This document shows positions 35,946 through 45,141 of a stretch of 64,000 bases of DNA, in pieces. The stretch covers positions 1,116,001 to 1,180,000 of the forward strand of contig NZ_CP109090.1 of assembly GCF_035917575.1 (NCBI RefSeq), read 5' to 3'. A model generated the notes under the pieces. That model did not search any database. It saw only the letters and a list, made by a program, of their open reading frames with translations, and was not told the DNA's origin. Positions within the stretch are counted from its first letter, which is position 1. Every line of letters begins with the position of its first letter. The DNA is from Streptomyces sp. NBC_01788. GTDB lineage: Bacteria; Actinomycetota; Actinomycetes; Streptomycetales; Streptomycetaceae. The position numbers and the translations under genes were made by a program.

Positions 35946-38900
35946 TCATCCGCCGGCCATCAGCTCCCGTACGGCCGCGGGACCGCTCTCCGGCAGCAGC
36001 CGTAGGACGGTCTCCTCCAGCTGGGGCAGGAGCCGCTGGCCGGTCAGGGCCAGGGCGATCGCCGCGGCGACGCCGGTCCAGGCCACCGGGCCGAGCGGGG
36101 TGCAGCCCAGGGCCCGGCTGACGCCGGGCGTCTGGATCAGGGCGGCGAGGGCGAGCGCGGAGCCCACGGACGTCACCCGGACCAGCGTGCTGCCCCTGCG
36201 GTCGAGCAGGGTCTGGGCGAGCTGGGTGCCGACCACGCCGCACAGGGCCATGGTGCTGGAGCGGCGGGCGGTGCCGGGTGTCCAGCGGCCGATCATCCAG
36301 GCCGTCGCCGCGCCCAGACAGGTGGTCAGGGCACGGTGGCGGATCTGCCGGATCAGCCCCTCGCCCAGGACGGAGCCCGCCGCGTCCTCCGGTGCCGCCG
36401 ACCGCGCCTGCTCGGCGTCCTCCTTCGGGGTCACCGCCACGGCCATCGCCGGGAACAGGTCCGTGAACAGGTTCACCATGAGCATCTGCCGGGTGGACAG
36501 CGGCGCGGTGCCCGACAGCAGCGTGCCGAACAGGCCGAAGCCGATCTCGCCCGCGTTGCCGCCGATCAGGATGGCGATGGCGTCGGCGACGCTGTGCCAC
36601 AGGGCGCGGCCCTCGCCGATCGCGTCGATCAGGACCGTGAGGTCGTCGTCGGTCAGGACGATGTCGGCGGCGTTGCGCGCCGCCGCCGAGCCGCGGGCGT
36701 TGATGCCCACGCCGATGTCGGCGGCCCGGATCGCCGCGGCGTCGTTGGCTCCGTCACCGACCATGCCGACCACTCGGCCGGCGTCCCGCAGCGCCTCGAC
36801 GACCTGGAGCTTCTGCTCGGGCGCCACCCGGGCGACCACACCCGCGTCACGCAGCATCCGGGCGCGGGCCGACCTGTCCGCGGCGGCGAGTTCGTCCCCG
36901 GTGACCACGGTGGTGTCCTTGGGCCAGCCCAGTTCGGTGGCGATGGCCCGGGCGGTCTGCGGGTGGTCGCCGGTGAGCATGACCGGCCGTACGCCCTCTT
37001 CGTACAGCCCGCTCACGAGCGCCATGGACGTGTCGCGCGGCACGTCCGACAGCGCCAGCAGCCCGATGAACTCCAGCCCCTCAAGCATCCGTTCGAGCGC
37101 GTCCTCCTCGCTCTCGCGGTCGTCGAGCAGCCGCTGCGCCACGGCCAGCACCCGCAGTCCGTCGCCGGCCAGCGCGTGCGAGGTGTCGTTGGCATGGGCG
37201 GGGAGGCCGGGGCAGGCCGGCAGCACCGTCTCGGGGGCGCCCTTGACCACGAGCAGACGGGGGCCGCCCGCGACCCGGCCGACGGCGGCCGCGTATCCGC
37301 GGGCGGCCTCGAAGCCGAGATCCTCCAGCTCCACCCAGTCCGGGTCGGGACCGGCAGCGTCGAGGACGGCCTCGTCGGTGGCGTGCACCGGCCGGTCCGA
37401 GTCACCGTTGAGACGCGGACAGGCCCGCGCCGCGGACCGCAGGGTCCGCGCGGAGGCCTCGTCGCCCACCACGTGGACCTCGCCGTCGGCGTCGGACGCC
37501 CGCACCACGCGCAGCCGGTTCTCGGTGAGGGTGCCGGTCTTGTCGAAGCAGATGGTGTCCATCCGGCCCAGCGCCTCCAGCGCGCGCGGGGTGCGCACCA
37601 GGACGCCGTGACGGCTGAGCCGCCGGGCCGCCGCCAGCTGGGCCACGGTGGCGACCAGGGGCAGGCCCTCCGGGACGGCGGCCACGGCGACGGCCACACC
37701 GCCGCTGACCGCCTCTCGGACGGAGGTGCCGCGCAGCAGCGCGATACCGGTCAGAACGGCTCCGCCCGCAAGCGTCAGCGGCAGTGCCTTGCGGGTGAGC
37801 TCCTGAAGCCTGACCTGCACGCCCGCGGACGGGGGCGTACGGGCGGCGAGGTGCACGGCGCGGGCGGCCTCGGTGGTGTCACCGGTGTCGACCACGACGG
37901 CCCGGGCCTCCCCGGCCACCACGGTCGTGCCCTCGAAGACCATGCAGCTGCGGTCCGCGACCGCGGCGTGCGGGGTCGGGGCGATCTGCTTCTCCACCGG
38001 GAGCGACTCCCCGGTCAGCGCGGACTCGTCGACCTCCAGGCCGTCCTCCCACAGCAGCCGGGCGTCGGCGGGCACGACCTCGTCTCCCTTCAGCTCGATC
38101 ACGTCGCCCGGCTTGAGCTTCCCGGCGTCGATGGTCACGGTGGAGCCGTCCGGGGCCGGGGAGTCCGGGGGCGCGACACGCGCCTTCCGCTTCTGCTCGG
38201 CGACCAGGCCGGACAGGGCACGCTCGGCGCGCAGCCGCTGGAATCCGCCGACCAGGGCGTTCAGGTCGAGCGCGCCGATCACGAGGAGGGCGTCCACTAC
38301 GGAGCCGAGGATCGCCGAGGCCGCCGAGCCGACGGCCAGGACCGGGGTGAGGGGGTCCCTCAGTTCGCCCCGCACGGCCTCCCCCAGCTCGTACGTCCAG
38401 CGGACCGGCGCGAGGACCGGGTTCCGGACGACGCCGGTGACCGTCCTGCGGACCTGGGCGGCGGCCCACTGGTACGGGGTGCGGCGGCCGGCCGGCTCGT
38501 GGTTCAGCCGCTCCTGGGCCTCGTCGGGGTCGAGTTCGTGCCAGTGCACGCGCGGCCGCGGGTGCGGGGCGTGCGCCGCAGCCACGGCGAAGGCGGCGCG
38601 TGTCCCGGACAGCAGGGCGACGGCCGCGGCGGCGTCGACCGGTGCGTGCCGCAGCCCGGGCAGGAGGGAGCGGCGGCCGCTGCCGCCCTTGGACTCGCCG
38701 ATGGCCACGAGCAGCCCGGACAGCGCGGCGCCGGACCGGGCCAGGGTCTGGGCGCGGTGGCCGGTCGACCGGGCCGCCGGGACGGCCGTCAGCACCCGCC
38801 ATACATCGGACAGTCCGTGCAGGGCGAGTATGTCCGCGCCCCACACGACGGCGGCGTCGCCGTCCACGAGGGCGACGGAGAGGTCGCTGCCGCGCAGTCC

Positions 38901-40265
38901 GGCCAGGATGTCGTGATCGTCGGCGGAGCGCATCCTGGCGACGGTGAGCACCGTGCCCTCCTCGCCACGCAGCCCGTACACCACGTCGTCCAGTGGCCGC
39001 CGGGCGTCCACGACCTGGTCGGCGAGGCCAGTGAGGTCCTCCAGGGCGGGGTCGTCCACCAGGACCACCCGCAGCCGGGCCCGGCGTGCCGCGTCCAGGA
39101 CCGGTTCGGCCCAGGGGTCGGCCTCCCCGTCCTCGGTGCGCAGCGCGCTGGAGTGCAGGACGACGGTGCCGACCATCTCCAGTTGCCGCAGCCGCTCCGG
39201 CACCCGGACCAGCACGCCGGTCCGGGCGAGCAGGGTGCCGAGCACGGCGTGGAAGATCGCGGGTCCGTAGCGCGCGGCCTTGGGCGAACCGGCGAGCACC
39301 GCCTCGGCGGCCTCGGCCCCGTTGCGCTTGACCAGCATGGTCAGCGCCGCGCCCAGCACGCTGCCGGCGGAGGCGTGATTGGCGTACTCCTGGGCCGGTG
39401 TGACGCGCAGCGGCGGGCGCGGGGTGTCGTCCGCGGCGACGCTGACGCGGCCGGATGCGCACAGCTCGTCGTGCCGCGCGTCGAAGGCGGCCGTGCGGGC
39501 CACCGTGTCGGCCAGCTGACCGGCGCGCAGCGCGCCGTCCAGGAGCAGCGAGGTGGGGGTCTGGCCGGTGCCGTGGGCGGCGGCGTTCGCGCAGGCGAGC
39601 AGGAAGTCCATACGAGACCTGCCCAGCCGGGCGCTCAGTCCGGCCCGGAAGCTCGGGTTCTCCCTCAGCAGCGTCACCGCGGCGGTCACCATGCGCGGCG
39701 AGGGCGGCAGACGCAACGCGTAGGAGGTCAGTGCTACGCCGATGCCCACCACGTCGGCGGCCAGCGTGGCCGCGGCCGCCCGCACCCCGGCCGGGTCCCC
39801 TGGATGTGTGATCTCCTCCGGATCGTCGCCGTCCAGGACGAGCCCGTGGCGGGCCGCGAGGCCGGCCGCACGCTCCACGACCGCGTCCGCCGACTCCTCC
39901 TCCGTCACGGCGATGACCAGCCGCCCGAGGCCCTCGTCCCAGCAGGCGAAGAGCACGTCGGGCCGCTCGGCCAGTTTCGCGGCGATCTGCCGGGCCAGAT
40001 GCCCCTTCCCGCCCGCGCGCAGCACCTTCTGCGGGTCCAGGGAACGCAGCGACAGGTGCGCCCGTGTTCCGGACCGCCACTGGCGGTCCGTGCCGGGCAG
40101 GGCGTTGCGGGCGACACGCGCGACCCGCACGGCGGCGTCGGCGCCGCGTACGCCCGCCCGTGCCGTTCCGGCCACCGCGCCCGCGGCGGCCCCGACCGCC
40201 GGCGCGGCCGCCCGGGTGACCAGCCGGGCGGCGGCCGACGGGGTGGTCAGCAGTCCGAACACCAT
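35946..40265 (-). CDS. giant P-type ATPase (CtpI-like)
   Basis: 1439-aa cation-transport ATPase of the oversized actinobacterial type resembling mycobacterial CtpI. The N-terminal 650 residues are an unusual extension of soluble and hydrophobic segments. Then come the P-type core: TGESLPVEK (near 751), phosphorylation motif FDKTGTLTEN (D near 908), MLTGDHPQTA, and GDGANDAAAIRAADIGVG (near 1167), plus C-terminal helices. No CPC metal motif, so it is not a copper/cadmium pump. ATG 40265. It lies 9 bp after a small partner gene. Ion unknown. Confidence 0.93.
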   Translation of the reverse strand: MVFGLLTTPSAAARLVTRAAAPAVGAAAGAVAGTARAGVRGADAAVRVARVARNALPGTDRQWRSGTRAHLSLRSLDPQKVLRAGGKGHLARQIAAKLAERPDVLFACWDEGLGRLVIAVTEEESADAVVERAAGLAARHGLVLDGDDPEEITHPGDPAGVRAAAATLAADVVGIGVALTSYALRLPPSPRMVTAAVTLLRENPSFRAGLSARLGRSRMDFLLACANAAAHGTGQTPTSLLLDGALRAGQLADTVARTAAFDARHDELCASGRVSVAADDTPRPPLRVTPAQEYANHASAGSVLGAALTMLVKRNGAEAAEAVLAGSPKAARYGPAIFHAVLGTLLARTGVLVRVPERLRQLEMVGTVVLHSSALRTEDGEADPWAEPVLDAARRARLRVVLVDDPALEDLTGLADQVVDARRPLDDVVYGLRGEEGTVLTVARMRSADDHDILAGLRGSDLSVALVDGDAAVVWGADILALHGLSDVWRVLTAVPAARSTGHRAQTLARSGAALSGLLVAIGESKGGSGRRSLLPGLRHAPVDAAAAVALLSGTRAAFAVAAAHAPHPRPRVHWHELDPDEAQERLNHEPAGRRTPYQWAAAQVRRTVTGVVRNPVLAPVRWTYELGEAVRGELRDPLTPVLAVGSAASAILGSVVDALLVIGALDLNALVGGFQRLRAERALSGLVAEQKRKARVAPPDSPAPDGSTVTIDAGKLKPGDVIELKGDEVVPADARLLWEDGLEVDESALTGESLPVEKQIAPTPHAAVADRSCMVFEGTTVVAGEARAVVVDTGDTTEAARAVHLAARTPPSAGVQVRLQELTRKALPLTLAGGAVLTGIALLRGTSVREAVSGGVAVAVAAVPEGLPLVATVAQLAAARRLSRHGVLVRTPRALEALGRMDTICFDKTGTLTENRLRVVRASDADGEVHVVGDEASARTLRSAARACPRLNGDSDRPVHATDEAVLDAAGPDPDWVELEDLGFEAARGYAAAVGRVAGGPRLLVVKGAPETVLPACPGLPAHANDTSHALAGDGLRVLAVAQRLLDDRESEEDALERMLEGLEFIGLLALSDVPRDTSMALVSGLYEEGVRPVMLTGDHPQTARAIATELGWPKDTTVVTGDELAAADRSARARMLRDAGVVARVAPEQKLQVVEALRDAGRVVGMVGDGANDAAAIRAADIGVGINARGSAAARNAADIVLTDDDLTVLIDAIGEGRALWHSVADAIAILIGGNAGEIGFGLFGTLLSGTAPLSTRQMLMVNLFTDLFPAMAVAVTPKEDAEQARSAAPEDAAGSVLGEGLIRQIRHRALTTCLGAATAWMIGRWTPGTARRSSTMALCGVVGTQLAQTLLDRRGSTLVRVTSVGSALALAALIQTPGVSRALGCTPLGPVAWTGVAAAIALALTGQRLLPQLEETVLRLLPESGPAAVRELMAGG

Positions 40266-40274
40266 GACGCCCCC

Positions 40275-40856
40275 TCAGAGGGAGGTGCGGTCGGGCCGCG
40301 CCGTCGGGCCGAGGGGTCCGGTGGCCGCCGCCTGCCCCTTCGAGGGCTTGCCTCGGCCGGCCGCGGACGTCTTGGCCTTCCCCGGCCCGTCGGGCCCGGT
40401 GTCCGCGTCGGGTTCCATGTCCGTGTCCGGCGCGGACGCCTGCTTCCCGGGGCCGGCGTCCTGCGCGGCCTCCTGGGCAGCCGTGCCGCGCTTCTTCGCG
40501 GGCTTGCGGGCCGCGGTGGCGGTGGTCGTGGCGGAGGCCGACGGCCGCTCCGGTGTCTGTGTCTCCGTCCGTGTCTGTTCCTCGCCGCCCTTGGGCCGTT
40601 CGGGGCGGGGCTGGGTGAGCCAGGCCACGGCCGCGCCGGTGAGCGCCACCGGCCACTCCACCACTCCGGCGACACCGAGCAGCCCGGCCCCCGTGTACAC
40701 CGCGAGCCGCCGCCCGCGCGGCGAGACGGCGCCGACCTTGTCCAGCGCCCCCTGCGCGGCTCGGCCCACCGTCTCGGCGCCGGGCACCCTCCGCAGCACC
40801 GAGGCCGCACCGTGCAGCGGCGCCGCTAGGGCGGACGACGACTTCTGCTCAGCCAT
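40275..40856 (-). CDS. small membrane partner of P-type ATPase
   Basis: 193-aa protein. Residues 1-45 are soluble. One hydrophobic hairpin (RLAVYTGAGLLGVAGVVEWPVALTGAAVAWL) follows, then a long low-complexity tail rich in Lys, Ala, Pro, Thr and Asp. The tail may interact with the ATPase or membrane. ATG 40856, 9 bp ahead of the ATPase gene, so certainly co-transcribed. No known family recognised. Confidence 0.75.
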   Translation of the reverse strand: MAEQKSSSALAAPLHGAASVLRRVPGAETVGRAAQGALDKVGAVSPRGRRLAVYTGAGLLGVAGVVEWPVALTGAAVAWLTQPRPERPKGGEEQTRTETQTPERPSASATTTATAARKPAKKRGTAAQEAAQDAGPGKQASAPDTDMEPDADTGPDGPGKAKTSAAGRGKPSKGQAAATGPLGPTARPDRTSL

Positions 40857-41221
40857 GACTCTCCTCGCCTGGGATGAGATCGACTCCTCGTGGCCACCGG
40901 GTGCCCACGACCCTGCTGGTCACCCCGCCTCTCCCAGAGAACGCCACGGCCCGCGTCCGCGCCACCGGGCTCCGCCGTCCGCCACGGGCCGCGTTGCGGC
41001 CCGCGCGCGGAGCGGCATCCTGCCCCTCAGCAAGGGCGAGGTGCCGGTCGGGGGCGGCTCAACGCCTGCTGCGGACCGGGAGCAACCGTTCCCGGAAACG
41101 GCACCGGCACGGCTCGGGCGCCGCTGCCGCTACGGACGCAGCCGCCGCGCGGAACGCCCCCGCCGATGGGCCCACAGCCGCGCCGCCCGAAAGGCCGACG
41201 CCGGGCAGCCGCACGCGCCCT

Positions 41222-41450
41222 CCGGGAGGGGAACGGCGCCAGCAAGGTCGGCAGGCACCCGCCACACAGGCCGACCGCCCGACTGCCGGACCGCCGGGCG
41301 GTCTGGCAGTCGGGCGGTCCGGGCGGTCCAGCAGTGGTGGTCCGGCAGTGGAGCCGTCCTGCTGCTCCGTCAGCCGGGCGGCTCCACCGGGAGCGGGACG
41401 GCACCGGCAAGACCGGCAGGCACCCGCCCCACGGGCCGGCCGCCCGGCAG
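41222..41450. repeat. 64-bp imperfect direct repeat
   Basis: Copies at 41222-41285 and 41387-41450 share about 54 of 64 bases (GGCAGGCACCCGCC core identical). They flank a large hairpin in the 610-bp gap (40857-41467) between the small ATPase partner and the esterase stop. No coding function is evident in the gap. Confidence 0.6.
41273..41319 (-). terminator. large hairpin downstream of esterase gene
   Basis: Outer stem GACCGCCCGACTGCC (41273-41287) pairs perfectly with GGCAGTCGGGCGGTC (41305-41319). An inner GACCGCC-G-GGCGGTC palindrome fills the loop, so nearly all 47 bases can pair. It probably terminates the esterase transcript coming from the right. Confidence 0.65.
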
Positions 41451-41467
41451 CCCGTGGGGCGGAGCCG

Positions 41468-42814
41468 TCAGTGGCGGAACAGGGTCGCGGGGATCGCGCC
41501 GGCGAGGGCCCCGTAGCCCTGCGGGTTGAGGTGCAGCCAGTCACCGGCGTGGAGGTCGGACCGCAGCCGGCTCGGCCGCGCGGGGTCGCGGACCACGCGG
41601 TCGAAGTCGATCAGCGCGTCGAAGTGCCCGCTCGCCCGGATCCAGGCGTTGACCGCCTGGCGTGACTTCTCGCGCAGGCCCGCCGGGTCGTCGTAGGCGT
41701 CGTTGCCGCCGAACGGCAGCAGGGTGGCGCCGTAGACGCGGATGCCCTGGGCGTGGGCGCGTACCACGATCTGCTGGTACGCGGCGATCAGGTCCTCGGT
41801 GACCTGACGCTGGGCGGCCGGGGTGGGGTCGGCGGTGCCGATGTCGTTGACGCCCTCGAAGACGATGAGCCAGGCGACGCCGCTGGTGGAGAGGATGTCG
41901 CGGTCCAGGCGGGCGAGGACGTTGGGACCGAGGCCGTCGTTCAGGACGCGGTTGCCCCCGGCGGCCTGGTTCAGGACGGCGAGGTCCGCGGTGGCGGGGC
42001 GGGAGCGGAGCCGGTCGTAGAGCTGGTCGGGCCAGCGGTCGTTGGCGTTGGTGGTGGAGCCACGCCCGTCGGTGAGCGAGTCGCCGAGTACCGCCACGGC
42101 CTCGGTCGCGGCCTTGGCCTCCACCTCGACGCCGCTGATCAGGTACCAGTGGTCGGCCGGGGTCGCCCCGGACAGGTCCGCGTCCCGGGTGTGATCGCCG
42201 TGGACGAAGTACGAGGTCGTGCGCGAGCCCGGGTGCGAGGTGAGGGCGAGGGAGGGCTGGCCTTCGGCCAGGTAGGTGGTCACGGTCAGGTTGGACGCGG
42301 CGCGCAGGTCGAGGTCCAGCGGGTCGGAGACGGCCTGGGCCCCGACGGGCACGGTCGTCGAGGGCCGCCCGGAGAACGTCACCTTCCGGGTCGTACGCGG
42401 CTCGACGGCGCTGACACCGGCCGCGCCGTCGCGCGGCAGCGCCACCGTCACGGCGGTCAGGGGCAGCGGGGTGTCACCGAAGGCGTTGGAGAAGCGCAGC
42501 CGGACGCGGTGGCCGCCGGTGGACACGTGCAGCGTCTGCCGCACAGTGGTGTCGACGAGGACGGCGCGGTCGCCGGTGAAGGGCGCAGGCGGCAGGTTGC
42601 CGGGCTCGGTGAGCTGCGGCATCGCCGTCCAAGTGTTCACCCAGTGCCGTGCGGTCGCGGCCTGCGGCCGGTCGGCGGCGGACACCCGGTCCGGACGGTG
42701 CACCAGGGCGGTGACGGCCGAGACGGTGAGAACGAGGGCCAGCACCAGAACGCACGCGCCGATCAGGTCGGCGTAGCGCGTACGTGAGCGGCGGGTTGTT
42801 CCGGGCGGTGTCAC
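41468..42814 (-). CDS. secreted SGNH/GDSL esterase
   Basis: 448-aa exported hydrolase. An N-terminal hydrophobic segment (LIGACVLVLALVLTVSAVTAL, about 17-37) acts as signal or anchor. A beta-rich N-domain follows (about 60-240), then the SGNH domain: block I AVLGDSLTDGRG (catalytic Ser), Gly in QAAGGNRVL, block III VFEGVNDIG (Asn) and block V DWLHLNPQGY (Asp/His). GTG 42814 follows GGAGGAC. Divergent from pectate lyases, so probably a plant-polymer deacetylase or esterase. Confidence 0.93.
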   Translation of the reverse strand: MTPPGTTRRSRTRYADLIGACVLVLALVLTVSAVTALVHRPDRVSAADRPQAATARHWVNTWTAMPQLTEPGNLPPAPFTGDRAVLVDTTVRQTLHVSTGGHRVRLRFSNAFGDTPLPLTAVTVALPRDGAAGVSAVEPRTTRKVTFSGRPSTTVPVGAQAVSDPLDLDLRAASNLTVTTYLAEGQPSLALTSHPGSRTTSYFVHGDHTRDADLSGATPADHWYLISGVEVEAKAATEAVAVLGDSLTDGRGSTTNANDRWPDQLYDRLRSRPATADLAVLNQAAGGNRVLNDGLGPNVLARLDRDILSTSGVAWLIVFEGVNDIGTADPTPAAQRQVTEDLIAAYQQIVVRAHAQGIRVYGATLLPFGGNDAYDDPAGLREKSRQAVNAWIRASGHFDALIDFDRVVRDPARPSRLRSDLHAGDWLHLNPQGYGALAGAIPATLFRH

Positions 42815-42937
42815 GTGCGTCCTCCGTTGGCTGTGCGGGGGGTGCGATCGGACGGGGTACCCACGGCGGCCCAAGGCGCGCGGGACTGCCCGCGGCAGGA
42901 CTGCCGCTGGTGCATGGTGGCATGAACACGGCCACCG

Positions 42938-42951
42938 TGGAAGCGCTCCCA
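42938..42951. promoter_or_regulatory. CebR-box-like palindrome
   Basis: TGGAAGCGCTCCCA differs by one base from TGGGAGCGCTCCCA, the LacI-family CebR (cellulose/cello-oligosaccharide) consensus I recall. It is in the divergent esterase/pectate lyase promoter. Whether CebR or another LacI protein binds is inference. Confidence 0.5.
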
Positions 42952-43022
42952 CGCCCCCGCCTTCGACACGCCCCGCCTCCACCCGCGAGTGGCTGGATGT
43001 GACCTGCGCGAGGCGTTGACTA

Positions 43023-43034
43023 GAAAGCGCTTGC
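43023..43034. promoter_or_regulatory. LacI-type operator-like palindrome
   Basis: GAAAGCGCTTGC, one mismatch from a perfect LacI/CcpA-like GAAAGCGCTTTC, 163 nt upstream of the first pectate lyase start. A second site for a sugar regulator is plausible. Confidence 0.45.
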
Positions 43035-43196
43035 ACTCTACGTTCCGTTCAACAGCGTGACCGGAGGGAGCTACAACAGGCCCTACTGGCCACGTTGACG
43101 CGCAAATCGTTCCAGATGCTGCACGGCATTCACGTATACGACCTGACGCACCCTCGTATACGCCCCCCACCAGTCCTTCGAAGGGACAGCATCCGT

Positions 43197-44171
43197 ATGC
43201 GTACTCGCCTCTCACGCCTTCGCGCGCCCAGGTCGGCACCGGCTGCGATCGTCGCCGCGGCGGCCACCCTCGCGGTGCTCGCCCTGCCGCAGCAGGCCGT
43301 GGCCGCCGAGAATTCACCGGTCGGTTTCGGCGCCGGCACGACCGGCGGCGGCAGCGCCTCGGCGGTGACCGTCTCGACGCTCAGCGCCTTCAAGTCGGCC
43401 GTGACCGGCAACACCGCCAAGGTGATCAAGGTGAACGGCCTCATCACACTGAGCGGTCAGGTCGACGTCGGCTCCAACACCACGGTGCTGGGCGTCGGTT
43501 CGGCGTCCGGGTTCACCGGCGGCGGGCTGCGGCTGAAGAACGTCAGCAACGTCGTCGTCCGCAACCTGCAGATCAGCAAGGCGGTCGGGACGGACGCCAT
43601 CACGGTCCAGGGCTCGACCAAGGTGTGGATCGACCACAACTCCCTGTCCTCCGACCGCGACCACGGCAAGGACTACTACGACGGCCTGGTCGACATCTCG
43701 CACGCCTCCGACTACGTCACGGTGTCCTGGAACACCTTCAAGGACCACTACAAGGGCTCGCTGGTCGGCCACAGCGACAGCAACGCGAGCGAGGACACCG
43801 GGCATCTGCGGGTGACGTACCACCACAACTGGTTCAACAACGTCAACTCCCGCATTCCGAGCCTGCGTTTCGGCACGGGGCACTTCTACGACAACTACGT
43901 CGTGGGCGCCGAGACCGCCGTGCACTCGCGCATGGGCGCCCAGATGCTGGTCGAGAACAACGTCTTCCGCAGCACGTCGGTCGCCGTCACCACCAACCGG
44001 GACAGCAAGCAGGACGGTTACGCCAACCTGCGGGGCAACGACCTCGGCGGCGCCTCGACCGAGGTGTCGCAGACCGGCACCTTCACCAGCCCGCCGTACA
44101 GCTACTCGGCCGAGGCCGCCTCCGGCGTCGCCTCCTCGGTGACCGCGGGCGCGGGCACCGGGAAGATCTGA
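43197..44171 (+). CDS. secreted pectate lyase (PL1)
   Basis: 324-aa pectate lyase of polysaccharide lyase family 1, cleaving homogalacturonan by beta-elimination. A twin-arginine-like/Sec leader ends near AVAAENSP. The parallel beta-helix shows VWIDHNSLSSDRDHGKDYYDGLVDI (calcium ligands), VSWNTFKDHYKGSLVGHSD, and the catalytic-arginine region NVNSRIPSLRFG. ATG 43197 has GAAGGGA ahead. It forms an operon with the PL3 gene (80-bp gap). Confidence 0.96.
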   Translation: MRTRLSRLRAPRSAPAAIVAAAATLAVLALPQQAVAAENSPVGFGAGTTGGGSASAVTVSTLSAFKSAVTGNTAKVIKVNGLITLSGQVDVGSNTTVLGVGSASGFTGGGLRLKNVSNVVVRNLQISKAVGTDAITVQGSTKVWIDHNSLSSDRDHGKDYYDGLVDISHASDYVTVSWNTFKDHYKGSLVGHSDSNASEDTGHLRVTYHHNWFNNVNSRIPSLRFGTGHFYDNYVVGAETAVHSRMGAQMLVENNVFRSTSVAVTTNRDSKQDGYANLRGNDLGGASTEVSQTGTFTSPPYSYSAEAASGVASSVTAGAGTGKI

Positions 44172-44251
44172 CCGCCACCCGCCACAACCCCGACGACACG
44201 GCGTCACCCAACCGCACGGCCATCACCCGACCGCACGGAAGGAACAAGGAC

Positions 44252-45055
44252 ATGACCCCCGCAGCACGACTGCGCCCGCGACGGCGCGCGGTGACCGGAG
44301 GCCTGGCCGCACTCGGACTCTCGGTTGCCATGCTCCTGACGCAAGGGGCGCCCTCGGCGAGCGCCGCCACCTGGCCCACCGCCAACGGAAGTCAGGCGGT
44401 GACCTCCACCATCCCGGTGTCCGGCACCAAGGACTACGGGATGAAGCGCCTGTACGGCAGCGGGGCCCTGGGCACCGGAGGCCAGGAGGAGAACCAGAAG
44501 CCGATCCTGGAACTGGCCGCCGGTGCGGTCCTGAAGAACGTCATCATCGGCTCCCCCGCCGCCGACGGCATCCACTGCCTGGGCAGTTGCACGCTGCAGA
44601 ACGTCTGGTGGGAGGACGTCGGTGAGGACGCCGCGACATTCCTGGGCTCCGCGTCCTCCAACGTCTACACCGTCTCCGGCGGCGGCGCGAAGGAGGCCAC
44701 TGACAAGGTCTTCCAGTTCAACGGCGCCGGCACGCTGAACGTGTCGAACTTCGCGGTGCAGAACTTCGGGACCTTCGTGCGCAGTTGCGGCAACTGCAAG
44801 ACGCAGTACAAGCGGACCATCAACCTCAACACGATCGAGGCCACCTACAAGGGCGGCCGGATCGCCGGCATCAACACCAACTACGGGGACAGCGTCTCGC
44901 TGAAGAAGATCACCATCATCGGGGACTCCGGCAAGAAGATCATCCCCTGCCAGAAGTACACGGGGAACAACACGGGCGCCGAGCCGACCAAGGGCGGCAC
45001 GGACGCCGACGGCACCTACTGCAAGTACGCGGCGTCCGACATCACTTACAAGTGA
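44252..45055 (+). CDS. secreted pectate lyase (PL3)
   Basis: 267-aa polysaccharide lyase family 3 enzyme. RPRRRAV and a hydrophobic run to ASAATWP make a Tat/Sec leader. Family features are ILELAAGAVLKNVIIGSPAADGIHCLGSCTLQNVWWEDVGEDAATF, FVRSCGNCKTQYKR and paired cysteines. It acts on pectate with calcium alongside PL1. ATG 44252 with GGAAGGA. Followed by a strong terminator. Confidence 0.95.
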   Translation: MTPAARLRPRRRAVTGGLAALGLSVAMLLTQGAPSASAATWPTANGSQAVTSTIPVSGTKDYGMKRLYGSGALGTGGQEENQKPILELAAGAVLKNVIIGSPAADGIHCLGSCTLQNVWWEDVGEDAATFLGSASSNVYTVSGGGAKEATDKVFQFNGAGTLNVSNFAVQNFGTFVRSCGNCKTQYKRTINLNTIEATYKGGRIAGINTNYGDSVSLKKITIIGDSGKKIIPCQKYTGNNTGAEPTKGGTDADGTYCKYAASDITYK

Positions 45056-45072
45056 ACCCGACGCGGTGAGGG

Positions 45073-45116
45073 GGCGGTCGTGCGCGGTGTGCCCTCAGGC
45101 GCCGCGCACGACCGCC
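45073..45116. terminator. bidirectional terminator
   Basis: Perfect 15-bp stem GGCGGTCGTGCGCGG (45073-45087) and CCGCGCACGACCGCC (45102-45116) between the convergent PL3 and PaaX-like genes. Confidence 0.8.
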
Positions 45117-45141
45117 GCCGTGCGTCACCGCCAGCTCGCGT

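Noticed and set aside
36336-40829. 1497-codon open frame opposite the P-type ATPase
   Set aside because: Mirror of the real gene's codon bias, with no recognisable domain.
41468-45055. Esterase plus pectate lyases as part of a biosynthetic gene cluster
   Set aside because: All three are secreted degradative enzymes; there is no synthase, transporter or tailoring gene.
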